From positions 407,089 through 471,088 of the forward strand of contig NZ_BMPQ01000001.1 of NCBI RefSeq assembly GCF_014647675.1: a DNA stretch of 64,000 nucleotides, read 5' to 3'. Position 1 is the first letter of the stretch. Each line of letters begins with the position of its first letter. Below are positions 1-9,438 of this stretch, piece after piece. The notes under the pieces were generated by a model, which worked only from the letters and a program-made list of their open reading frames with translations, was not told the origin of the DNA and did not search any database. A program made the translations under genes and the position numbers. Source of the DNA: Streptomyces flaveus. Its GTDB lineage: Bacteria > Actinomycetota > Actinomycetes > Streptomycetales > Streptomycetaceae.

Positions 1-82
1 ACGCCGGCCACAGCGAGTGCTGGCCCTCGTCGTTGACGAGTACGAAGTACGACGCCTCGTCGTTCTCGAACGGATTGGCCAC
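1..82 (-). CDS. mbtH: MbtH-like protein, partial (cut by window edge)
   Basis: The complement of the first 82 bases encodes the first 27 codons of an MbtH-family protein, starting with GTG and carrying the family signature [10 protein letters not shown]. MbtH proteins bind and activate NRPS adenylation domains. These 82 bases are identical to the 5' end of the complete mbtH at 6675-6893, and the identity continues 16 bases upstream of the start codon (1-98 equals 6812-6909). The rest of the gene lies outside the window to the left, so whether this copy is whole is unknown. Its presence argues that NRPS genes lie to the left. Confidence 0.85.
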   Translation of the reverse strand, partial: MANPFENDEASYFVLVNDEGQHSLWPA

Positions 83-490
83 GATGACACCTCACAAGAG
101 CGGGCGGAACTGCGGTCGGAACGACCCTCGGACGTCGGCCTACAGCATTCCTATGGCAGCGGCCTCGTCTGAATCGCCTGGCCACAACCTGCCAGACGCA
201 AGGGGCAGTTATGGGGAATGCAAGGTTCCTCTCGAGTCGACCGGGCGGGACTCCAGGATTCCGCTTCCGGTTTTCGCTGGCAGTCGCGGCAAGCGCGTGG
301 AGAGCTCTGTTCGTGGCACTGTCAGTTCTCTGCCAACGCAGCAGGTTGTCACGCCTTTCTCCTGGTGGAGCGCGGTGCGCGAAGCGAGAATCTTCTCGTG
401 CAAACGCGATGTCGCCTCTGAACCGAGGTGAACGCGGTGCATACGGGAATTTTTCGGCGATCCACGTACGGAAGAAATTGGAGTTCATAA
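83..490. other. Divergent intergenic region
   Basis: About 400 bases lie between the leftward mbtH copy and the rightward secreted-peptide gene. The first 16 bases match the leader of the second mbtH; beyond that only short blocks match. No gene or recognisable motif was found, although promoters for both flanking genes must lie here. Confidence 0.5.
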
Positions 491-697
491 ATGAAGTCCG
501 CATTCCAGAAGGTCTCCGCCATCACTGTCGCCGTGGTCGCGCTGGTGCTCGTGCCGGCGACCGCGGGTACTGCATCGGCCGAAGAGCCGGGTTGGCACTC
601 GCCGGTGACGCGCGCCGGCGAGATCGTCACCGACGCGCTCGAGGAGCCGGGCTGGCAGAACCCTCCGGCGGACCCTCCGGTGGACCCCACCAAGTGA
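491..697 (+). CDS. Small secreted peptide precursor with repeated EEPGW motif
   Basis: This 68-residue protein starts with ATG, 7 bases after a GGAG ribosome binding site. Residues 1-30 form a clear Sec signal peptide: Lys at 2 and 7, a hydrophobic core, and an Ala-x-Ala end before EEPGW. The mature part is only about 38 residues. It is acidic and Pro-rich, contains EEPGW twice (EEPGWHSP and EEPGWQNP), and has no Cys. A strong hairpin terminator follows directly, so it is probably its own transcript. A TrmB/LuxR-type regulator starts 135 bases downstream on the same strand. I do not recognise the family. The layout would fit an exported signalling peptide, but that is inference. Confidence 0.75.
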   Translation: MKSAFQKVSAITVAVVALVLVPATAGTASAEEPGWHSPVTRAGEIVTDALEEPGWQNPPADPPVDPTK

Positions 698-716
698 CCT
701 TTTTCGGCACCTGACG

Positions 717-760
717 AACAAGATCACCCCGCCCGGGGCCCCGGGCGGGGTGATCTTGTT
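717..760 (+). terminator. Rho-independent type hairpin after the secreted peptide
   Basis: A perfect 44-base palindrome with 20-bp arms around GGCC lies 19 bases after the stop codon of the 491-697 gene. It separates that gene from the regulator at 833. Confidence 0.85.
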
Positions 761-832
761 CCGTGTGACCCGTGTTACTCTGCCGCCGTCTTGAAGGACT
801 TCGGGGGTTTCCTGAGACGGGGGTGGGGAGAC

Positions 833-1960
833 GTGCTTGAGCCCATAGGACTGAGTGAGGAAGCCACAGAGGTCTACCGGGCTTCGTTACTGGGTTCGTG
901 CGGCTCGGTCGAGGAACTGACCGGGTTGGTCGGCCGCCCGATAGAGGTCGTACGAGGCGCATTGGACGAATGCGTACGACTGGGCCTGATCCGGCCCTCG
1001 TGGGAGACTCCCGGCGCCGTGCACGCGGTCAGCCCGGATGTCGCCCTCCAGGCACTGCTGGCCCGTCAGGAATCCGCACTGCTGGCCCGGCAGCGCCAGA
1101 TAGCCGAGACCCGGGTGGAAGTGGCCCGCCTTTCCGAGGAGTTCGCCGCCACCCGCAGCCGCCGTCGGCGCAACGAGGTCGAGCAGTTGGAGGGACTCGA
1201 CCAGATTCGTGATCGCATCGAGGAACTCACCCTCGGCTGTGAGCGCAGCCTGGTCGCCTTTGCCCCCGGCGGGCACCAGACCTCGGACAACCGGGAGGCC
1301 AGCCGTCCGCTCACCGAGTCCCTCCGGGACCGCGGGGTGACGATACGCACCGTCTATCTGGACAGTATCTACAACGACCCCGCCACCGTCGAACACGCCC
1401 ACTGGCTGGTGGAGTTGGGCAACGATGTCCGGACCGTGGCCTGGCTGCCCGCCCGCATGATCATCTTCGATGGGGAGGCGGCCATCCTGCCCATGGACCC
1501 GGACAACAGCGGGGACGGAGCCCTCCTCTTCCGCGGCAGGGGCGTACTCGCCGGCCTGTCCGAGCTCTTCCGGCTGGTGTGGGAACGTGCGGCGCCCATC
1601 ACCAGCGCCCGCCGACAGCGGACCAGCACCGACGACAAGGGGCTGACCAGTCAGGAGAAGGCCGTCCTGCGCCTCCTCGGGGAAGGCTTCACCGACGAGG
1701 GCGTGGCGCGCAAGCTCGGGGTCTCGGTCCGCACCGGACGACGTATCACCGCCGAGCTGATGGGGCGGCTCGGGGCCAAGAGCCGGTTCCAGGCCGGACT
1801 GCGTGCGGCCCGCCTCGGCTGGCTCGACGAGGTTCCGGGTGCCGGCGGAGAACCGGACGCCGACCACTCCGGTTCACTGGATTCGACACCGGCCGATGCC
1901 GCCGACGCTGCGGACGGCCCGGGGCCGGGAGTGGCCGGCCGCCGACTGGCGGACCGCTGA
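833..1960 (+). CDS. TrmB/LuxR-family transcriptional regulator
   Basis: This 375-residue regulator begins at GTG 833 (MLEPIGLSEEATEVYR), 4 bases after a GGGGAG ribosome binding site. A TTG 42 bases upstream in the same frame has no such site. The first 70 residues form a TrmB-like winged helix-turn-helix, followed by a charged helical segment and a middle ligand-sensing-like region. A LuxR-type helix-turn-helix follows at about residues 271-330 (LTSQEKAVLRLL, then GVSVRTGRRI). Such regulators are common in Streptomyces biosynthetic clusters. The C-terminal 45 residues are low-complexity Asp/Ala/Gly. It lies next to the small secreted peptide and converges on the flavin reductase. Its target genes cannot be read from sequence. 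Confidence 0.85.
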   Translation: MLEPIGLSEEATEVYRASLLGSCGSVEELTGLVGRPIEVVRGALDECVRLGLIRPSWETPGAVHAVSPDVALQALLARQESALLARQRQIAETRVEVARLSEEFAATRSRRRRNEVEQLEGLDQIRDRIEELTLGCERSLVAFAPGGHQTSDNREASRPLTESLRDRGVTIRTVYLDSIYNDPATVEHAHWLVELGNDVRTVAWLPARMIIFDGEAAILPMDPDNSGDGALLFRGRGVLAGLSELFRLVWERAAPITSARRQRTSTDDKGLTSQEKAVLRLLGEGFTDEGVARKLGVSVRTGRRITAELMGRLGAKSRFQAGLRAARLGWLDEVPGAGGEPDADHSGSLDSTPADAADAADGPGPGVAGRRLADR

Positions 1961-2058
1961 ACTTCCGTGTGGTGACGGCCCGTTGGGTTCCGCGGTGCGG
2001 CACGCCCCGCTGTGACGCCTGACGGATCGAACCGTCGGCGGACGTCCGTGGGCCTTGG

Positions 2059-2622
2059 TCAGACCTCGCGGCGACGGACCGGCGCGACGCTGCGGGCGGG
2101 CGCCAAAGCCCCGACCGGTGCCGGACCGAGGAACGAGCCCCGGTAGAACAGCAGCGGACCGGCGTCCTCGCCCTCCTCGGGCACACTCAGGTCCACCACC
2201 CTGCCGACCACGATCCGATGGTCCCCGGCCGGCACCACACTCTCGATCCGGCAGTCCACCCAGGCCAGACCGCCACCTATGCGCGGGGACCCCGTCACCT
2301 CGGCCGGACTCCAGGCCACCCCGGCGAACTTGTCCGCACCGCTGCGGCCGAAACCCCGGCACAGCTCGGCCTGGTCCGCGCGCAGCACCGTCGCGCAGAA
2401 TGCCCCCGCCCGCTCGATCCGGTGCCCGGTCGCCGAGGTCTCCGCCACCGCGACGGACACGAGCGGCGGTTCCAGCGAAAGCGAGGCGAAAGACTGGCAG
2501 GCGAAGCCGACCGGTTCTCCCTCATGGACGGCGGAGATGATCGTCACCCCCGTGCAGAACCGGCCGAGCACATCCCGGAAACGGCTCCGGTCGAAGCGGA
2601 GGGCGGTGGCGGTCGAGTTCAC
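2059..2622 (-). CDS. Flavin reductase domain protein (HpaC-like)
   Basis: This is a 187-residue protein of the split-barrel NAD(P)H:flavin reductase family, which supplies reduced FMN or FAD to two-component monooxygenases and halogenases. The family core is visible: FRDVLGRFCTGVTI, then FACQSFASLSLEPPLVSVAV, and further on GLAWVDC and a strand-rich C-terminus ending in PLLFYRGSF. GTG at 2622 was chosen because GAGG lies 5 bases upstream and it matches the usual family start; the frame stays open 99 bases further upstream. It is divergent from the dioxygenase at 2902. No oxygenase partner lies in the window, so the partner is probably in the cluster to the left. Confidence 0.85.
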   Translation of the reverse strand: MNSTATALRFDRSRFRDVLGRFCTGVTIISAVHEGEPVGFACQSFASLSLEPPLVSVAVAETSATGHRIERAGAFCATVLRADQAELCRGFGRSGADKFAGVAWSPAEVTGSPRIGGGLAWVDCRIESVVPAGDHRIVVGRVVDLSVPEEGEDAGPLLFYRGSFLGPAPVGALAPARSVAPVRRREV

Positions 2623-2901
2623 GCGTACCTCACAGGGCAGGGGGCGGACGGTCACAGCGCCGCGTGGCGCACGCCGTCGCCACCACGTCGACGGTTCACG
2701 CTCCCCGCGTCCTCTACACAACAGCTACACCCCGCACTCGGCCGGACGCGAGACGATCGCATCCGGGGAGTACCGCGACCGGGCAGCAGCCCGAGGTCAT
2801 AGGAACCCCGTAGGGGGCCGCCCTTCGATAGGTGACGTGCCGTAGGCCGCCGGGATCCTGCTCCGTCCGGCCATCCGTCGAGATTCCTGAGAGAGGCCGG
2901 T

Positions 2902-3834
2902 GTGGCGATCGTGGAGCCCTGGACGCCTCTGGACATCGAACCGGAGGGTATCGGCGGCCCGGAGGAGCTGGTCGAACGCCTGGACGCCATGGGCCCGGCA
3001 GCGCTGAGCCAGGTCCTCACCGAGGAGAAAGCCGTCGTCTTCCGGGGCTTCGACATCACCTCGGAGACCCTCGACGACGTACTCGACCGGATCCTGCCGA
3101 ACCGATTCGGACGAGCTCTGTGCCCCGCAGCGCGCGACCGGAAGATCGACGACGTCTGGACGGTCTCAGGGGAGCAGCCCCACATCGCGGTCCGGCCGTA
3201 CAACGAGATGAGCTGTACGCACGCCTGGCCCGCCCGGATCGCACTGTTCTGCCACACCGCTCCCGCCGCCGGCGGCGCCACCATGGTGGTGGACAGCGAA
3301 CGCTGGCTCGCTTCCCTCGCCCTCGACCTGCGCGAACGGTTCTCTCCGGGCGTCCGCTACGTCCGCTACCTGCACGACGGTTCAGGCCTCGGCCCGAGCT
3401 GGCAAGACGCCTTCGCCACGACCCGCCGCGAGGAGGTCGAGGTGTTTCTCGACGGCACCGGGACCGAGTGGTGCTGGACGGCCGACGGAGGCATCCACGT
3501 CTCACGGATACGCCCTTCCGTCATCAAGCACCCGGTCACCGGCACCGATGTCTGGTTCAACCAGGTCCACCGCTGGCACCCGGCCGGCTGCGGCCCCGGA
3601 GACGTCCTGTCACGGGTCCTGTCGGTGGACCGGCTGCCCTGGAACGTCACGTTCGCCGACGGCTCCCCGATCTTCAGGGAAGAGGTGACCCAGATCTGCG
3701 AGTCCGGCGCCCTCGCGGCGGTGGACGTCCCGTGGAACCGGGGCGATCTGCTGCTCCTCGACAATGTGGCTCTTGCCCACGGCCGCCGACCCTTCACCGG
3801 AACACGCCGCGTCCGCGTCGCCATGTCGGACTGA
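2902..3834 (+). CDS. TauD/TfdA-family (SyrP-like) Fe(II)/2-oxoglutarate dioxygenase, iron-site variant
   Basis: This 310-residue protein starts with GTG, 5 bases after a GAGAGG ribosome binding site. It matches the TauD/SyrP-like dioxygenases that hydroxylate amino acids or carrier-bound residues in NRPS pathways. The fold markers are VVFRGFD near the start, NEMSCTHAWPARI, the GGAT strand and a C-terminal DNVALAHGRRPFTGTRRVRV, which supplies the distal His (about H293) and the 2-oxoglutarate-binding Arg. The first metal-binding motif, normally HxD or HxE, reads Tyr100-Asn-Glu102, so the first iron-binding His is replaced by Tyr. The phosphopantetheinyl transferase gene follows after 35 bases and is probably co-transcribed. 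It may be inactive, or may use a different metal site. Confidence 0.8.
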   Translation: MAIVEPWTPLDIEPEGIGGPEELVERLDAMGPAALSQVLTEEKAVVFRGFDITSETLDDVLDRILPNRFGRALCPAARDRKIDDVWTVSGEQPHIAVRPYNEMSCTHAWPARIALFCHTAPAAGGATMVVDSERWLASLALDLRERFSPGVRYVRYLHDGSGLGPSWQDAFATTRREEVEVFLDGTGTEWCWTADGGIHVSRIRPSVIKHPVTGTDVWFNQVHRWHPAGCGPGDVLSRVLSVDRLPWNVTFADGSPIFREEVTQICESGALAAVDVPWNRGDLLLLDNVALAHGRRPFTGTRRVRVAMSD

Positions 3835-3869
3835 TGCCCACCGCGCCCCGAACATGATGGAGCCCCCTC

Positions 3870-4649
3870 ATGCACGATGCCTCGTACCGGAGCCTGCGCG
3901 AGACGGACGCCGTTCACGTCTGGCGGGGCGACGCCCCCGACCATGACGACCCGGCGGTCTTCGCCCTGCTCTCATCGGACGAACGGGCCGCGGTCGCCCG
4001 CAGGCCCGCTCCGGTCGGCACCCGCTACGCCCACGCCCACGCGGCGGTCCGGCGGATCCTCGCCGGCTATCTCGACGCCGATCCCCGGGAACTGCGCCTG
4101 GGCCGCCGGCCCTGCCCGCGCTGTCCGAACCCCGCCCACGGTCGGCCACGCGTGGTCTTCCCCCGTACGGGACTCGACTTCAACCTGTCCCGGTCCGGCG
4201 CGTACTGGCTGCTCGCGGTCACCGCGGAGCGGCCGATCGGCGTGGACCTGGAGATCACGCGGCCGCACGCCGACCTCTGGCTCACCACCTCCACCTTCAT
4301 GTCCCCGGCCGAACTGCGCCACCTGGCGGGCCTGCAGGACGAGGCGGCGCGTGTCGCCGCGTACTACCGCGCATGGACCCGCAAGGAGGCCGTGGTCAAG
4401 GCTGACGGCGTCGGCGTCGTGGCGGACCTGCGGACCGTGGAAGTCGGCCCCCACCTCCCCGGCCCCGTCCCGGTCCGGCACATCGAATCACGCGGCCCGC
4501 AGTGGTGGCTCGTGCACGACCTTCCGCTCGGGCCCGGCACATACGGGGCACTGGCCCGGGAACCCGAGAGCACGGGACCGGTCCTGCTCGTCGATCCGGC
4601 CGCTCCCGGGTTCACCGCGATCCCCGTCCCCTCCGGGACGGAGAGATGA
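3870..4649 (+). CDS. 4'-phosphopantetheinyl transferase (Sfp type)
   Basis: This 259-residue enzyme moves phosphopantetheine from CoA to carrier proteins of NRPS, PKS or fatty-acid systems. The Sfp-family motifs are present: FNLSRSG, VDLE at residues 125-128 (Mg-binding Asp and Glu), and WTRKEA at 169-174 inside a longer YYRAWTRKEAVVK segment. A GGAG site precedes the ATG. It lies 35 bases after the dioxygenase gene on the same strand, and converges on the SARP gene. Its position beside mbtH and the SARP gene suggests a cluster-specific activator of an NRPS to the left. Its length is typical of the family, and all key residues seen are intact. Confidence 0.93.
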   Translation: MHDASYRSLRETDAVHVWRGDAPDHDDPAVFALLSSDERAAVARRPAPVGTRYAHAHAAVRRILAGYLDADPRELRLGRRPCPRCPNPAHGRPRVVFPRTGLDFNLSRSGAYWLLAVTAERPIGVDLEITRPHADLWLTTSTFMSPAELRHLAGLQDEAARVAAYYRAWTRKEAVVKADGVGVVADLRTVEVGPHLPGPVPVRHIESRGPQWWLVHDLPLGPGTYGALAREPESTGPVLLVDPAAPGFTAIPVPSGTER

Positions 4650-4692
4650 CGCCCTTCTGAACGCTGCCACGAGCGCTCTGGCACAGCGGCTC

Positions 4693-6477
4693 TCAGGCCG
4701 CCCGCTCCTGCCTGGGACGACCGGTCTCGGCGAACAGCCGCAACAGATTGTTGAGCTGGTACACCGACTCGCCCGGCTCGTCCGAGAACGCCAGCAGTCC
4801 TTCGTCGACCAGTGACTCCAGCCCCTCCTCCATCTCGGCGGCCGCAAGCCCGAGGGAGCGGGCGGCCGAGCGGGCCGAGAACACCTCGTGCTCCAACCCC
4901 GACAGCAGCAGAAGCAACTCACGGTCCTCATGCCTCAGACGGCGCAGCGACATCTCCAGGCTGCGAGGCACCGACAACCCTCGTACCTGCAGCTCCTGGA
5001 GCCGGCTGCGCGGGTCCGCCAGTCGGTCCGCAAGGCGCCGCAGCGAGGAACGTGGCCGGCCGGCCAGCCGGGTCGCGGCGATACGCACGGCGAGCGGGAG
5101 TCCGGCGCAGTGCCGGGCGATCTCCCGCGCGGCCTCCGGCTCGGCCTCGATGCGCATCGGGTCCACCGCCGCGGACAGCATCCGCAGGCTCTCCTCGGTG
5201 CTCAGCGGGGGCAGCACCATGGTGTGCAGTCCGCCGATCGGTCCCAGGGCGGTCTGGCTGGTGATCAGCACGGCAGGCTCCGGAGCCCCCGGCAACAACC
5301 CGGACAACTGCAGCTCGCTGACCGCGTTGTCCAGGAGGAGCAGCAGCCGGCGCCGGGCCGTACGGGTCCGGTACAGCCGGATCAGCTCGTCCAGATCCGG
5401 TTCGGCCGCTCCCACCGGCTCCCCGAGCGCCCGCAAAAGGCCGACCAGGACGTCCCGGGGAGTGCGGGGCGAACCGTCCAGGTGGCGCAGGTTCACGTAC
5501 AACTGCCCGTCGGGAAAAGCCTCCAGGCACTCGTTGGCCGCGCGTACCGCGAGGGCCGTCTTCCCACTCCCCGGCATCCCCGTCAGCAGGAACCGGCGGG
5601 CGTGCCAGGTGCGCTCCTCGCTCGGCGGCAGCAGCCTGCGCAGTTCGGCCATCTCGGCCTCGCGGCCGGTGAAGTCGGGGATGTCCGGGGGCAGCATCGC
5701 CGGCGTCACCACCCGGGCGGTCACCGGGAGCACCGTCGATTCCACGACCGGCTCCCCCGCCAGGACCGCCTGGTAGACCTCGGCCAACTCGGCACCGGGG
5801 GTCACCCCCAGCTCCTCGGCGAGCACCCGGCGCCCCTCGTGGTACGCGGTCAGCGCGTCGGCCTGCCGGCCGCACAGGTACAGGGCCTTCATCAACTGCG
5901 CCCGCATCCGCTCCCGCACCGGGAACTCTGCGACCAGCGGGGTGAGTTCAGGTACCAGCTGCCGGTGGCGCCCCAGCGCCAGGTCCACCTCGATCCGCAG
6001 CTCGGTCGCGGCAGCCCACGCCTCCTCCAGCCTGGGCAGTTCGGCGTCCGCCAGAAGCTCGGTGACGTTCGACAGGGCGGCCCCCCGCCACAGCTCAAGA
6101 GCGCCCCGAAGATGTGCGTCCGCCCGCTCCAGGTCACCCGCTTCATGGGCCTCGGCACCGAGCCGGGCCAGCCGCTCGAACTCCAGGAAGTCCACCCGGG
6201 CGTTCCCGGCCTCCAATGCGTAGCCGGGCAGCTGACGGACGATCTGCACGCCGTCACCGAGCTGCATCCGCAACCGCGAGATGTACGTGTAGATCTGCGC
6301 GCTCACCGTGGCCGGCGGGTTCCACCCCCACAACAGATGACTCAGCCGCGTATCGGAGACCACCCGTCCCCTGGCCAGCAACAAGGCCGCGAGCACGGTC
6401 TTGATCTTGGTTCCCGACAGGACGACGCACTCGTCGTCTCTGCGGGCTTCCACCGGACCGAGAATCCGGAACTCCAT
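4693..6477 (-). CDS. SARP-family regulator with NB-ARC-type ATPase domain (AfsR/DnrI group)
   Basis: This is a 594-residue protein of the Streptomyces antibiotic regulatory protein family. It starts at ATG 6477 after an AGGGGG site; the same frame is open far upstream, but that part is non-coding and runs through mbtH and rfbB in the wrong frame. It has an N-terminal OmpR/PhoB-like winged helix (MEFRILGPVE at the start), then a bacterial transcriptional activation domain to about residue 240. An ATPase domain follows, with a P-loop GMPGSGKT at about 299-306 and LLLLLDNA as the Walker B strand. The C-terminus is a short helical region without full TPR repeats, so it is a medium-size SARP. It probably activates the adjoining cluster. 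Confidence 0.92.
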   Translation of the reverse strand: MEFRILGPVEARRDDECVVLSGTKIKTVLAALLLARGRVVSDTRLSHLLWGWNPPATVSAQIYTYISRLRMQLGDGVQIVRQLPGYALEAGNARVDFLEFERLARLGAEAHEAGDLERADAHLRGALELWRGAALSNVTELLADAELPRLEEAWAAATELRIEVDLALGRHRQLVPELTPLVAEFPVRERMRAQLMKALYLCGRQADALTAYHEGRRVLAEELGVTPGAELAEVYQAVLAGEPVVESTVLPVTARVVTPAMLPPDIPDFTGREAEMAELRRLLPPSEERTWHARRFLLTGMPGSGKTALAVRAANECLEAFPDGQLYVNLRHLDGSPRTPRDVLVGLLRALGEPVGAAEPDLDELIRLYRTRTARRRLLLLLDNAVSELQLSGLLPGAPEPAVLITSQTALGPIGGLHTMVLPPLSTEESLRMLSAAVDPMRIEAEPEAAREIARHCAGLPLAVRIAATRLAGRPRSSLRRLADRLADPRSRLQELQVRGLSVPRSLEMSLRRLRHEDRELLLLLSGLEHEVFSARSAARSLGLAAAEMEEGLESLVDEGLLAFSDEPGESVYQLNNLLRLFAETGRPRQERAA

Positions 6478-6619
6478 GGCACCCCCTGATTGGCTGCTTC
6501 TGGTGTTCCAGTCTGGGATCACGGGGGCCCGCATGGTGGCTTTCGCCTTGTCAGGAGGCTGCGGTGGCAGGTCCCTGCGGGCTCCACGGCATAACCACCG
6601 CACGTCCTGGCAGGCAGCT

Positions 6620-6673
6620 CCACATGCCGAGGGGGCCGTACGGCACCTGCCGTACGGCCCCCTCGGCATGTGG
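6620..6673 (-). terminator. Long perfect palindrome after mbtH
   Basis: Two perfect 26-bp arms (6620-6645 and 6648-6673) are separated by only CC. The palindrome begins 1 base after the mbtH stop codon and separates mbtH from the SARP gene. It is probably a strong terminator, and the very small loop could also give a cruciform. Confidence 0.8.
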
Positions 6674-6674
6674 A

Positions 6675-6893
6675 TCAGGCCGCGTTGCTCTCCATGTCCC
6701 GGACCAGGCTGAGCGGACGCATGTCGGTCCAGTTCTCCTCGACGTACGCGAGGCAGGCGGCACGGGTGTCTTCTCCGTGCACGGTGCGCCAGCCTGCCGG
6801 GATCTCGGCGAACGCCGGCCACAGCGAGTGCTGGCCCTCGTCGTTGACGAGTACGAAGTACGACGCCTCGTCGTTCTCGAACGGATTGGCCAC
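6675..6893 (-). CDS. mbtH: MbtH-like protein
   Basis: This complete 72-residue MbtH protein starts with GTG. The three family blocks are present: [19 protein letters not shown] and [10 protein letters not shown], with the conserved Trp residues. MbtH proteins form complexes with NRPS adenylation domains and are often needed for their folding or activity. It stands alone on the minus strand between the rfb operon terminator and the SARP gene, with no adenylation domain beside it. Its 5' end and leader are identical to the partial copy at the window's left edge, so the two copies arose by a recent duplication or were made uniform by gene conversion. Confidence 0.95.
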   Translation of the reverse strand: MANPFENDEASYFVLVNDEGQHSLWPAFAEIPAGWRTVHGEDTRAACLAYVEENWTDMRPLSLVRDMESNAA

Positions 6894-7114
6894 GATGACA
6901 CCTCACAAGTACGTCTGGAACTGCGGTCCGCACGATTCTCGGGCGCCGCTCTATACGTTTCCTGCGGCGCGACGCGCCGTGTGCTGCTCCTGGTCCGCGC
7001 AGGCGGACATCGGGCCGATACCGGTCGTGGATGACGTACGTTCCGAGGCCACCCGAAAGGTCCTCGCCCGGACGAGGCGCCGGCCGTCGCGGATTCCCTC
7101 GTCTGTCCGCAGCC

Positions 7115-7138
7115 GCCCCGGCCGATCGCGGCCGGGGC
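7115..7138 (-). terminator. Hairpin after rfbB
   Basis: GCCCCGGCC and GGCCGGGGC arms enclose 6 bases, about 17 bases after the rfbB stop codon. It marks the likely end of the rfbA-rfbB transcript. Confidence 0.6.
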
Positions 7139-7154
7139 TGCCGCGGACACCCCG

Positions 7155-8149
<995 letters not shown>

Positions 8150-8153
<4 letters not shown>

Positions 8154-9217
8154 GACGAGATCTGAACCTTACTGTGATCACCGAGTACGAACCGGTGGGC
8201 GGACGGTACACGAGGGGCCGGCGTCACCTCGACGTCACGGCCGATGAGAGAGGCCTCGACCCGGCGTACGCCGCAGAGCGAGGAACCGCGCAGAACGATG
8301 GAGTACTCGATCTCGCTCTCCTCTATCCGGCAGTTGGCGGAGACCGAGGTGTAGGGACCGATGTAGGCGTCGCGCACCACGGTGCCCTCGCCGATCACCA
8401 CGGGGCCGACGATCCGGCTGCCGATGACCTCGGCACCCTCCTCGATCACCACCCGGCCGATGACCTCGGACCCCTCGTCGACTCGACCGTGCACGAAGGG
8501 CTCGAGTGTCTCCAGTACGGAGCGGTTCACCTCGAGCATGTCGGCGGCGTTCCCGGTGTCCTTCCAGTAGCCGGAGACCATGGTGGAGCGGACGACCCGC
8601 TCATGGTCGATCAGCCACTGGATGGCATCGGTGATCTCCAACTCGCCGCGCCACGACGGCTCGATGGAGCGGACCGCCTCGTGGATCGCCGGTGTGAAGA
8701 GGTATACGCCAACCACGGCAAGGTCGCTCTTGGGCTGGATGGGCTTCTCCTCCAGGCCGACGACGTTGCCGCCCCCATCGAGCTCGGCGACCCCGAAGGC
8801 GGACGGGTCGGAGACGCGGGTGAGCAGGATCTGAGCCGTGGGCCGATCGGCACGGAACTCGTCCACGAGGCCGCTGATCCCGCCGACGATGAAGTTGTCA
8901 CCGAGATACATCACGAAGTCGTCGTCGCCGAGGAAATCCTGGGCGATGTGTACCGCATGCGCCAGCCCGAGCGGGGCCGCCTGCGGGATGTAGGTGACCT
9001 TCAGGCCGAACTGCGCCCCGTCACCGACCGCTTCGCGGATCTCCTCGGCGGTGTCGCCGACGATGATCCCGACCTCGATGATGTCGGCCTCGGCGATCGC
9101 CTCAAGACCGTAGAAGAGCACCGGTTTGTTGGCCACCGGCACCAGTTGCTTGGCTGAGGTGTGGGTGATCGGACGCAGCCGGGTGCCCGCGCCTCCGGCC
9201 AGGACCACTGCTTTCAT
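8150..9217 (-). CDS. rfbA: Glucose-1-phosphate thymidylyltransferase, long form
   Basis: This 355-residue nucleotidyltransferase joins glucose-1-phosphate and dTTP to give dTDP-glucose. The N-terminal signature GGAGTRLRPIT and the KQLVPVANKP block are intact, and a left-handed-beta-helix-like C-terminal extension follows (repeated V-x-x-A hexapeptide-type strands). This is the long StrD-like form common in actinomycete secondary-metabolite and surface-sugar clusters. ATG 9217 was chosen because it matches the family start and has an upstream GGAGGG. It heads a two-gene operon with rfbB, and the glycosyltransferase gene lies 221 bases upstream on the same strand. Confidence 0.95.
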
Positions 9218-9438
9218 GGAGCCCTCCATACCTTGCTGTCGAGTCACTGAGGAGCGGGTCTTGCGAGCGTCGATGAGTACGGCAGAACGTGGCGATCGAG
9301 GGCGAGATCGACCGTCTCCGCGGCCCTCGTATCGCCAGCAGTTCATCGACGATCCGGACGGAGCTCTCTGGAGAACGCGCCGGGGTCGTCGAGCGTCCGG
9401 CGGCAAGGACCACGGTCTGGGGTCGAAGTCGCGCGGGG

